Shown: positions 1-6,925 of the stretch, piece after piece | Position numbering within the stretch: position 1 is the first letter of the stretch | Layout of the letters: each line of letters starts with the position of its first letter | NCBI GenBank assembly: GCA_024405255.1 | Contig: JAKSOY010000049.1 | Coordinates: forward strand, 1-21,501 | Origin: Kiritimatiellia bacterium | GTDB taxonomy: Bacteria > Verrucomicrobiota > Kiritimatiellia > RFP12 > UBA1067 | DNA length: 21,501 nucleotides | Reading direction: 5' to 3' | Made by a program: the position numbers and the translations under genes | Notes under the pieces: model-generated | What the model was told of the DNA's origin: nothing | Seen by the model: the letters and a program-made list of their open reading frames with translations, nothing else | The model's database searches: none

Positions 1-4
1 TTCG

Positions 5-87
5 ATTGTTCGGATTGTTCGGATTGTTCGATTGTTCGGATTGTTCGATTGTTCGATTGGGCGATTGGGCGATTGTTCGATTGGACG
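5..87. repeat. Tandem 8-9 bp repeat tract, unit ATTGTTCG(G)
   Basis: Ten consecutive units can be read: ATTGTTCGG at 5, 14 and 31; ATTGTTCG at 23, 40, 48 and 72; ATTGGGCG at 56 and 64; ATTGGACG at 80. A partial unit (TTCG) precedes them at 1-4, so the array continues beyond the window edge. It decays into ATTG-containing sequence (88-108) just before htpG. Unit lengths mix 8 and 9 bp, so the tract is not a coding repeat in a constant frame. I see no convincing -35/-10 pair or CIRCE element between it and the htpG start. The function is unknown; slipped-strand length variation upstream of htpG is plausible. Confidence 0.9.
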
Positions 88-123
88 ATTGAGATTGTTT
101 GAATTGATGTAAAGAAGATAGAA

Positions 124-2016
124 ATGGAAAAGAAGAATCATCTTTTTAAGGCTGAGATCAAGGAAATGCTTGATCTCGTTGTGAACTCGTTGTACTCGAA
201 GAAGGAAATCTTCCTGCGCGAACTCATCTCGAACGCGTCCGATGCGATTGACCGTGCAAAATATCTCGGTCTGACGCAGCCGGAGCTTGTATCGGACAAT
301 CCTGAATGGCGCATCCAGATCGTCGCCGACAAGGATTCCAAGACGTTGATGATCTCTGACAACGGCAGCGGCATGAACGCCGAGGATCTCGACAAGAATC
401 TTGGCGTCATCGCCAGTTCCGGAACGAAGGCGTTTCGTGCGGCGCTCAAGGAAAAGGGTGGTTCGAATCTGCCGGAACTCATCGGACAGTTTGGCGTGGG
501 CTTCTACGCGGCGTTTATGGTGGCGGACAAGGTTCGTGTCGTTTCCAAGAAGCGCGGTGAAGCGGCCGCCTACCAGTGGGAGAGCGATTGCAGCGGCACG
601 TACACGATCGAAGACGGCCAGCGCGATGAATTCGGTACGAGCGTGATGCTGCATCTGCGTCCTGAGTTCGAGGAATATCTCGACCAGTGGCGTATTGAAA
701 GCCTTGTCAAAGACTACTCGGACTTCATCGCCTACCCGATCTTCTTCAAGGGACTGCCCGAGAAGAAGGAGGAGAAGAAAGAGGGCGAGGAGGCGAAGCA
801 GCCGGAAGAGCCGAAGCCGCTCAACACGATGACGGCCTTGTGGAAGCGCGCGAAGAAGGATGTCAAGCAGGAGGAGTACAACGAATTCTACAAGCACCTC
901 ACGCGCGACTATTCGGATCCGCTTGAGACGATTCACTTCTCCGGTGAAGGTGCGGTGGAATTCAAGGCGTTGCTGTTCCTGCCGAAGCAGGCGGGAATGG
1001 ACATCTATATGCCGAACACGAAACGCGGACTCTCCCTTTACGTGCGCAACGTGTTCATCGGCGACGATTTCGAGATGCTGTTGCCGGAGTATCTGCGCTT
1101 TGCGAAGGGCGTGGTGGATTCCGCCGACTTGCCGCTCAATGTGAGCCGTGAGATGCTGCAGGATGACGCCGTGATCCGCAAGATCAAGCAGGCGGTGACG
1201 TCGAAGATCCTTGCGACGCTGCAGGAGATGAAGGACAAGAAGGCGGAGGCCTACACGGAGTTCTTCGGTGCGTTCGGACGCATCCTCAAGGAAGGCATTC
1301 GTACGGACTATGCAAACGCCGACCGCATCAAGAAGCTGATGCTCTACTATTCGGCGAAGACCGAAGAGGGTAAGCGCATTTCCTTCGACGAGTATGTGAA
1401 GGCGATGCCGAAGGACCAGAAGGACATCTACTATCTGACGGCGGAGCGCCTGGAAGACGCCCGTCATTCGCCGCAGATCGAGAAGGCACTGCAGCATGGC
1501 TGCGATGTGCTCTTCTTCGTCGATCCGGTTGACGAGTGGCTCGTGGACGACCTGCGCGAATACGAGGGCAAGAAGCTGATCGACATCGCGAAGGGCGATG
1601 TGCAGTTCGGCAGCGAGAAGGAACAGAAGGAAGAGAAGGAAGCCAACGAAAAGGCGTCCGCCGATCTCAAGCCGTTCCTCGACGCCGTCAGGGAGCAGCT
1701 CAAGAACGATGTGGCAGATGTGCGCGTGTCGACGCGTCTGGCCGATTCGCCGTGCTGCCTTGTGGCGGGTGCCAATGCGCTTTCGGCGTCGATGGAGCGC
1801 ATGATGCGCGCGATGAACCAGGAAATTCCGCATGAAAAGCGCACGCTTGAAGTCAATGCCACGCATCCGCTCGTGACAAAGATGAAAGGTCTCAGCGGCG
1901 ATGAGCTCAAGGATGCCGTTGAACTTCTCTACGACCAGGCGTTGATTGCCGAAGGTTCGGCCATCCCCGATCCGGGTCGTTTCACCAAGCTGCTGACGCA
2001 GCTGATGCTCAAGTAG
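124..2016 (+). CDS. htpG: Molecular chaperone HtpG (Hsp90 family)
   Basis: Cytosolic ATP-dependent homodimeric chaperone that helps late folding and remodelling of client proteins. At 630 residues it is close to the usual bacterial length (about 624). The N-terminal GHKL ATPase is intact: E33, N37 and D40 lie in LRELISNASDA, D79 in SDNGSGM, followed by the lid segment GVIASSGTKAF and the glycine motif GQFGVGFYAAF. A short charged linker rich in Lys and Glu (about 211-235) separates it from the middle domain, where the family signature GVVDSADLPLNVSRE is present with the conserved Arg at 342. The C-terminal dimerisation region reaches the end. The ATG at 124 follows a purine-rich AAAGAAG stretch. 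The stop is 7 nt before the next start, so it probably leads an operon. The repeat tract at 5-87 is directly upstream. No missing key residue was seen. Confidence 0.97.
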   Translation: MEKKNHLFKAEIKEMLDLVVNSLYSKKEIFLRELISNASDAIDRAKYLGLTQPELVSDNPEWRIQIVADKDSKTLMISDNGSGMNAEDLDKNLGVIASSGTKAFRAALKEKGGSNLPELIGQFGVGFYAAFMVADKVRVVSKKRGEAAAYQWESDCSGTYTIEDGQRDEFGTSVMLHLRPEFEEYLDQWRIESLVKDYSDFIAYPIFFKGLPEKKEEKKEGEEAKQPEEPKPLNTMTALWKRAKKDVKQEEYNEFYKHLTRDYSDPLETIHFSGEGAVEFKALLFLPKQAGMDIYMPNTKRGLSLYVRNVFIGDDFEMLLPEYLRFAKGVVDSADLPLNVSREMLQDDAVIRKIKQAVTSKILATLQEMKDKKAEAYTEFFGAFGRILKEGIRTDYANADRIKKLMLYYSAKTEEGKRISFDEYVKAMPKDQKDIYYLTAERLEDARHSPQIEKALQHGCDVLFFVDPVDEWLVDDLREYEGKKLIDIAKGDVQFGSEKEQKEEKEANEKASADLKPFLDAVREQLKNDVADVRVSTRLADSPCCLVAGANALSASMERMMRAMNQEIPHEKRTLEVNATHPLVTKMKGLSGDELKDAVELLYDQALIAEGSAIPDPGRFTKLLTQLMLK

Positions 2017-2023
2017 GTGGTGG

Positions 2024-2722
2024 ATGCGCACGGGCAGCGTGTTGGTCACAGGAGGCGCGAAGCGGATTGGCAAGGCAATCTGCGACGTCCTCCGTTCTCG
2101 CGGATGGAACGTGCTCGTTCATTCGCGAGAGGCCGACAACCCGCTGTGCGCTGATTTTTCGGACGTCGAAGCCCCCGCGCGCCTTTTCCATAAGGCGTGC
2201 GAGATGGCACCCGATCTTTGTGCGATCGTCAACAACGCGTCCGAGTTCTCCACGGCGTCGGCATTGGACGCTGCGCGCAGCGAGCGTCTATTACAAGTTA
2301 ATTTTAATGCGCCGACGTCGTTGTCCACGCTTTTGGCGATGCGTCTTCGGCAGCAGAAAAAGACGGGTTCCGTTGTCAATCTGCTCGATGCGCGAATCTT
2401 GTCAGACGCATGCGACATGACGCCCTACGCCCTCTCAAAATATTCATTGAAGGTGATGATGGATCGTCTCGCAGTGACATTGGCGCCATCGCTTCGGATC
2501 AATGCCGTCGCGCCGGGTCCCGTGCTGTTGCCGACTGCGGCTGAAAATCACGAGCCGGGCGGTTCCATTTTGCTTGAACGGCGTCCTTCGCCGAAGGATG
2601 TCGCGGAGGCCGTGGCGTTTTTCTTGGAGGCTGAGTCCGTGACGGGGCAGATCCTCGCTGTGGATGCAGGACAATCGCTTCTTTCAAACAACACAAAAGA
2701 CAAGGAGGTTGGCAATGGCTGA
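2024..2722 (+). CDS. Short-chain dehydrogenase, pteridine reductase (FolM/PTR1)-like
   Basis: An NAD(P)H-dependent oxidoreductase with a Rossmann fold, 232 residues. The nucleotide-binding motif is TGGAKRIG (9-16) and NNAS is at 70-73. The catalytic set is D122 in LLDAR, Y135 and K139 in YALSK, then INAVAPGP. Classical SDRs have Ser where D122 lies. An Asp 13 residues before Tyr, with Tyr-xxx-Lys, is the arrangement of PTR1 and FolM pteridine reductases, and the Lys-Arg in the glycine motif also fits. The likely role is reduction of dihydropterin or dihydrofolate species; the substrate is inferred. It starts 7 nt after htpG stops, with GGTGG ahead of the ATG, and its end overlaps the next gene by 8 nt, which indicates co-transcription. 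A generic SDR with another substrate is the alternative. Confidence 0.85.
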   Translation: MRTGSVLVTGGAKRIGKAICDVLRSRGWNVLVHSREADNPLCADFSDVEAPARLFHKACEMAPDLCAIVNNASEFSTASALDAARSERLLQVNFNAPTSLSTLLAMRLRQQKKTGSVVNLLDARILSDACDMTPYALSKYSLKVMMDRLAVTLAPSLRINAVAPGPVLLPTAAENHEPGGSILLERRPSPKDVAEAVAFFLEAESVTGQILAVDAGQSLLSNNTKDKEVGNG

Positions 2723-3296
2723 TGATGATACCGATGGCGTGATCCCCGAGTCGAAAATCCGTGAAGCCCACGCGAAGTGCATGGAGGATCCGCAACTGGC
2801 GAAGTACTTCAACGACGCCCCACAGGGTGCGAAGGAGTACATTGCGCTGATGTTCTACTGCACGGTCTTCCAGAACGAAGTGGATGACGGGCTTTATGCA
2901 ACCTACCAGAAAGAGGTTGAGGAAGAGATGTCGCGCGAGGATCTGCTCTATCTGGCGACTCATGACCGCAATCCGCAGTCGAAGGCACATTTCCGAGAGC
3001 TGCTGGCGAAGATGCCGCAGACATCGCCCGTGGCAGTGCCTGCGCCTTCGTTCGAGCTGTTTGAAAACGCGACAGTTCAGGAGTCGGCACAGTCAGTCAA
3101 GCTGGATACGCGGCGAATTGAATTGGCCATCGAACGATTGCAGGCATCGGTCACGAGCATTCAGACGTATCTAGAAGAGCGCGAAAAACGTGAAGCCCAA
3201 CGGGCGAAGGTTCACATGATCTGTAGGATCGTTCTGTTCGTGCTGGTGACGCTCGCGTGCATGGCCGCCTTGACGACGATCAACATCAACATTTGA
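2715..3296 (+). CDS. Unknown protein with C-terminal membrane anchor
   Basis: I do not recognise this family. The start is taken at ATG 2715 because a perfect AGGAGG-like site (AAGGAGG, 2702-2708) lies just upstream; the frame is open further 5' but lacks such a site. The 193-residue product has no signal peptide. An acidic, helical N-terminal half contains a Tyr/Phe-rich patch (EYIALMFYCTVF). A Pro-rich hinge follows near residues 100-110, then a probable coiled coil (about 130-165), and finally one hydrophobic segment (about 168-188) ending almost at the C-terminus. This is the layout of a tail-anchored inner-membrane protein with its bulk in the cytoplasm. It overlaps the SDR gene by 8 nt, so translation is probably coupled. 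No catalytic motif is visible. Confidence 0.8.
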   Translation: MADDDTDGVIPESKIREAHAKCMEDPQLAKYFNDAPQGAKEYIALMFYCTVFQNEVDDGLYATYQKEVEEEMSREDLLYLATHDRNPQSKAHFRELLAKMPQTSPVAVPAPSFELFENATVQESAQSVKLDTRRIELAIERLQASVTSIQTYLEEREKREAQRAKVHMICRIVLFVLVTLACMAALTTININI

Positions 3297-3338
3297 TGTG
3301 CTGCGGGTAGGGACGGCAGAATTGAGAAGGATAGGATT

Positions 3339-4070
3339 GTGGCGGAAGAGAGACTACAGAAGATTTTAAGTCATCGAGGCGTTGCGAGTCGGCGTCATGC
3401 CGAGGAGATGATTGTCGCGGGGCGCGTGACGGTTGACGGCAAGGTGGTGACGGAACTCGGATTGAAATTCGACCCGGAAAAAGTCCGGATCGCCGTTGAC
3501 GGACGGCCGCTCGGCGCCGCCCAGGAACGGACGCGGACGATTCTCCTCTACAAGCCTGTGGGGGTGCTGTCGACCGTCAGCGATCCGTTTGGCGGGCAGA
3601 CGGTGACGGATCTGCTGCGGGGCCAGGTGCGCGAGCGTCTGGTGCCGGTCGGCCGTCTCGACAAGGAGAGCGAAGGACTGCTCTTGATGAGCAACGACGG
3701 TGACTTGACGTTGCGGTTGACGCATCCGCGTTTCCTGCACGAAAAGACCTATCTCGTACGGGCCGCCGGACACTGGAACGAAGAGAAGCTGAATATTCTG
3801 CGAGGACCGGTCACCATGCCGGACGGGTATGTGACGCGTCCGTGTCCCGTGGAGGTCGTGCGTGCCGATCGCAATAACATCACGATCCTCCGCTTCCGTC
3901 TGCGTGAAGGCCGCAAGCGTCAGATCCGCTATATGTGCAGTGCGGCGCATTTGGTGGTGCTGGCGCTCAAGCGCGTTTCCGTCGGCGCCTTGCGGTTGCC
4001 GCCGGAAATGCAGCCGGGCGATTGGCGCGATCTGACACCGGCGGAAATCGCCCAGCTTCAGAATTTCTAA
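3339..4070 (+). CDS. RsuA/RluB-family rRNA pseudouridine synthase
   Basis: Converts a specific uridine of 16S or 23S rRNA to pseudouridine. The start is GTG with AAGGATAGGA upstream. Residues 3-50 form an S4 RNA-binding domain (LQKILSHRGVASRR, GRVTVDG). The catalytic domain carries the family signature GRLDKESEGLLL with catalytic Asp at 108, then NDGDLTLRLTHP and, near the end, the substrate-binding segment RKRQIRYM. The length of 243 residues is nearer RsuA (about 231) than RluB (about 291), but the sequence does not let me decide which uridine is modified, so no symbol is given. It lies 42 nt after the tail-anchored protein gene and 27 nt before the CE15 gene, in a colinear run. A long antisense frame across it is a composition shadow. 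Confidence 0.93.
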   Translation: MAEERLQKILSHRGVASRRHAEEMIVAGRVTVDGKVVTELGLKFDPEKVRIAVDGRPLGAAQERTRTILLYKPVGVLSTVSDPFGGQTVTDLLRGQVRERLVPVGRLDKESEGLLLMSNDGDLTLRLTHPRFLHEKTYLVRAAGHWNEEKLNILRGPVTMPDGYVTRPCPVEVVRADRNNITILRFRLREGRKRQIRYMCSAAHLVVLALKRVSVGALRLPPEMQPGDWRDLTPAEIAQLQNF

Positions 4071-4097
4071 CTCAACAAAAAAGGAAAGGTTGTTACG

Positions 4098-5177
4098 ATG
4101 ATCAAGAGAAGGATGTTTTTGAGCCTGTTGGTCGCGATGGGAGCAACCACGCTGATGGCTGCGGACCCGGCGTTTGACAAACTCGATGCGGGCAAGAAGG
4201 AATTGATGCAGTGGTTCCTTGACAATGAATACGGCCATGCGCCGATTGGGCGTCCGGCGGATATGACGTTCCAGGGAAATAGCATCGTCTTCGCCGGCAA
4301 GGTCAAAGTGGATCTGACGGTCAAGCTGCCGGCCGGAGCCTCCAAGGAGAAGCCGTGTCCGGTGATCCTCATGGGCGATTTCCGCGCATGGAACAACGGC
4401 ATGCATGACGACAAGTATTCCCATGAGCAGGACAAGCTGCAGAAGGATATCGACGCCTACGTGACCTCGCGCGGGTATGCGATTGTCCATTACAATCTCA
4501 ACGAGGTGGCGCCCGATCAGCCGCGTCGGCGTATGATCGCGAGCCTCAAGCAGCAGGGGAAGCCGTTGCCGCCGTATCCGTATGGCGTGTTTGAGGTGTA
4601 TGGCGGCGAGTCCGATCGTACGGCGACGAGCTGGGGTACGATCCGCGCGTGGGCGTGGGGCCATAGCCGGGTGCTGGACTGGATCGAGACGCAGCCGATG
4701 CTGGATGCGAAGCGTGTGGCAGTGTGCGGACATTCCCGCCTCGGCAAGACGGCGATCTGCGCGGGTGTGACGGATCCGCGTTTCAAAATCACGTATTCCA
4801 ATGCGTCCGGTTGCGGTGGTGCGAAGCTGAACAAGTTCAAGGCAGATCGGAGCGAACACATCCATCAGATCACACGCGGGTTCCCGTATTGGTTCTGCCA
4901 GAACTACCTGAAGTGGCGTGGCCACGATCTGGAAATCACGCACGACCAGGACGAGTGGATGGGCCTTGTGTCGCCGCGCTGCCTCTATGTGGCAAGCGGT
5001 TCGAAGGACGACTGGGCAGGTCCGGCGGCTGAAAAGGCGGCGGCGGACAAAGTCGCGGCGGCATGGGAAAAGCAGGGACTGAAGGGCAAGGTCGGCTACC
5101 ATTGCCACGAAGGCGGACATGCCTTCGACCTGCGCGATTTCAAGCTGTTCCTCGACTTCTGCGATACGCGCCTCTAA
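4098..5177 (+). CDS. Secreted CE15 glucuronoyl esterase-like hydrolase
   Basis: An exported alpha/beta hydrolase, 359 residues, with a signal peptide (KRR then a hydrophobic stretch, cleavage likely after LMA near residue 21). Carbohydrate esterase family 15 cleaves ester bonds between 4-O-methyl-glucuronic acid of xylan and lignin alcohols. Family marks are WGTIRAWAWG, the nucleophile elbow GHSRLGK with Ser213, SGCGGA, the aromatic FPYWFC stretch, and a late GGHAF with the presumed catalytic His341. The acidic residue of fungal members sits in an ESG-type motif; here that place reads NASGCGG, so a later acid, perhaps in KDDWAGP, may serve, as in some bacterial members. AGGAAAGG lies upstream of the ATG. 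It is convergent with the histidine kinase gene, 28 nt away. Acetyl-xylan esterase activity is the main alternative. Confidence 0.88.
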   Translation: MIKRRMFLSLLVAMGATTLMAADPAFDKLDAGKKELMQWFLDNEYGHAPIGRPADMTFQGNSIVFAGKVKVDLTVKLPAGASKEKPCPVILMGDFRAWNNGMHDDKYSHEQDKLQKDIDAYVTSRGYAIVHYNLNEVAPDQPRRRMIASLKQQGKPLPPYPYGVFEVYGGESDRTATSWGTIRAWAWGHSRVLDWIETQPMLDAKRVAVCGHSRLGKTAICAGVTDPRFKITYSNASGCGGAKLNKFKADRSEHIHQITRGFPYWFCQNYLKWRGHDLEITHDQDEWMGLVSPRCLYVASGSKDDWAGPAAEKAAADKVAAAWEKQGLKGKVGYHCHEGGHAFDLRDFKLFLDFCDTRL

Positions 5178-5205
5178 GGGCGCGATCGCGAAAGGCCGTT
5201 TTGCT

Positions 5206-6915
5206 TTACCCGAAGAGGGTCCGAAGCTTCTCCAGCGTGAGAGGCTTCAGCAGGATGCCCGTGAATCCGGCTGTCGCGCATTCTTTGCGCGTTTCCACGT
5301 CAGCGGTGACCGCATAGACGGGGAGCTTGGAGAAGCGGGCATCTGCACGTATGGCGCAGACGAGTTTGCGTCCGTCCATCACGGGCATCCACATGTCGGT
5401 GAGGACGAGGTCGATGGGTTTTGTGCCGAGGATTTCAAGGGCCTCGCGTCCATTGCCCGCCGTCGAGATGTTCTGAATGCCCATGCGCTTGAGCATGGCT
5501 TTCAACACCGAGAGGTTGACGGCCGAATCGTCGACGATCAAGACGCGTTTTGTCGTGGGGACAGGCCCTGAGACGGCGAGGCGGATCAGCTGGGTGGCGG
5601 AAAGCGTTTTCAGCGTGGCTTCCTTGGCGATTTCGATGTTGGGCAGCTGAACTTGGAAGATCGTCCCCTTGCCGACCGTCGAGGCGAATTTGAGGTTGCC
5701 GCCCATGCAGCTGACGAGTTCCTTGCAGATGGCAAGACCGAGGCCCGTGCCGCCGTGGCGTCCGGGACCATTCGCCTGGACGTAGGGAAGGGCGATGCGT
5801 TCCTGGTCTTCTTCGGGAATGCCGCAGCCTGTATCTTCGACACGCATGGTGAAGGTGTTGTTTTCCGCCGGATTAAATTCGGCTGAGACGGCCACGAAAC
5901 CTTGCGTCGTGAATTTGATGGCGTTGCCGACGAGGTTGAACAGAATCTGGCGGATACGCTGCGGGTCGACCATGAGGATCGGCATCGGCGTTGTGACCGT
6001 GCTGCGGATTTCGACAAGCTTGTTCACGGCACTCGCACGGAAGGCGTCGCCGATCTCTGTCACAAGTTTCCCGCAGTCGGTCGGTTCCGGATGGATTTCC
6101 ATCTTCCCTGCTTCGAGCTTGGACAAGTCGAGCACGTCGTTGATGAGCTGAAGGAGGGTCTTGCCGCTGACTAGAATGGAGTCGAGAAAGCGCTTGCGTT
6201 CTTCGGGGTCGTCGACGCCCAGTTTGAGCATCTCCGAAAAGCCGATGATGGCGTTCAACGGCGTGCGGATGTCGTGGCTGACGGTTGAGAAGAAGAAGCT
6301 GCGCGCCTTTTCGGCGGCGACGGCGCGGTCGCGTTCATCGCGGAGACGGGCGATGAGTTCGTCCTGCGTCCGGTTCAGCTCCTGGATCTGCAGACGGTTC
6401 TCGGCGTCGACCGTGCGGTCAACGCAGAAACCGATGAGAAGTTGACGACCGACGGCATCATGACAGTTCGCGAGAATGCAGATGAGGCTGTGGTGTTCAC
6501 CGGTACCGTCCTCAAAGCTTTCTTCGACAGTAAGGATGCCTTTGGCCTGCATGGCCTGATCGCAATGAATTCGGCAGACACTTGCGGTCTCTTCTGAGAA
6601 GAGTTCTGCATCCGTGTGGCCGATGATCTGGTCTCGCGTCAGTCCGAAGAGTTTGCACGCAGCTGGGTTCGCGTAGATGTAGCGGTATTCGTTTTCCCAG
6701 ACTTCCATCATATAGACCGCGAACGGCGAGTTTTCCGTGATGACGTCACGCAGCTCCATTTCTGCGCTTGAACGTTTCTGAAGGGCGGAAATCTGGTTCT
6801 CGAGTTGAATGTTGAGAACCTCGGTCTCATGACGGAGGATCTCAACTTCGGCGAGACGGGCCTCGGTACGGGCCAGGGTGATTCTTAGGGTGTGGATTTC
6901 TTCTTCAGGCGTCAT
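5206..6915 (-). CDS. Soluble PAS hybrid sensor histidine kinase with receiver domain
   Basis: A 569-residue signalling protein with no membrane segment, so it is expected in the cytoplasm. In order: an N-terminal coiled coil (about 5-50), one PAS domain (about 55-170; YIYANPAACKLFG, IIGHTDAELF), a second coiled coil (about 172-205), a HisKA domain with H-box SHDIRTPLN and phosphorylated His214, an ATPase domain with N-box N331, DTGCGIP (361-367) and GGTGLGLAI (388-396), then a receiver domain with DD (462-463), phospho-acceptor Asp507 (LTDMWMP), Thr537 and Lys557. All catalytic residues appear intact. The output partner is not visible, as no DNA-binding domain or separate regulator gene is nearby. 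Its ATG follows GAGAGG and lies only 10 nt after the stop of the lipoprotein gene at 6926-9205, so the two are probably one transcript. PAS ligand unknown. Confidence 0.95.
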   Translation of the reverse strand: MTPEEEIHTLRITLARTEARLAEVEILRHETEVLNIQLENQISALQKRSSAEMELRDVITENSPFAVYMMEVWENEYRYIYANPAACKLFGLTRDQIIGHTDAELFSEETASVCRIHCDQAMQAKGILTVEESFEDGTGEHHSLICILANCHDAVGRQLLIGFCVDRTVDAENRLQIQELNRTQDELIARLRDERDRAVAAEKARSFFFSTVSHDIRTPLNAIIGFSEMLKLGVDDPEERKRFLDSILVSGKTLLQLINDVLDLSKLEAGKMEIHPEPTDCGKLVTEIGDAFRASAVNKLVEIRSTVTTPMPILMVDPQRIRQILFNLVGNAIKFTTQGFVAVSAEFNPAENNTFTMRVEDTGCGIPEEDQERIALPYVQANGPGRHGGTGLGLAICKELVSCMGGNLKFASTVGKGTIFQVQLPNIEIAKEATLKTLSATQLIRLAVSGPVPTTKRVLIVDDSAVNLSVLKAMLKRMGIQNISTAGNGREALEILGTKPIDLVLTDMWMPVMDGRKLVCAIRADARFSKLPVYAVTADVETRKECATAGFTGILLKPLTLEKLRTLFG

Positions 6916-6925
6916 GGCAGACCTC

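Noticed and set aside
5..87. CRISPR array
   Set aside because: Units are 8-9 bp and contiguous with no unique spacers, so this is a simple tandem repeat.
88..123. Heat-shock control element (CIRCE or sigma-32 promoter) before htpG
   Set aside because: No TTAGCACTC-type inverted repeat or matching -35/-10 boxes can be seen in the short leader.
3366..5120. 584-codon open frame on the minus strand
   Set aside because: It lies antisense to the pseudouridine synthase and CE15 genes, has an Arg/His/Leu-rich composition with no motif, and is explained by the G+C-rich third codon positions of the real genes.
5178..5205. Possible bidirectional terminator between convergent genes (CGCGATCGCG and GCGAAA/TTTTGC)
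   Set aside because: The gap is only 28 nt, the pairing is short or imperfect and there is no proper T-run; I cannot support it as a terminator.
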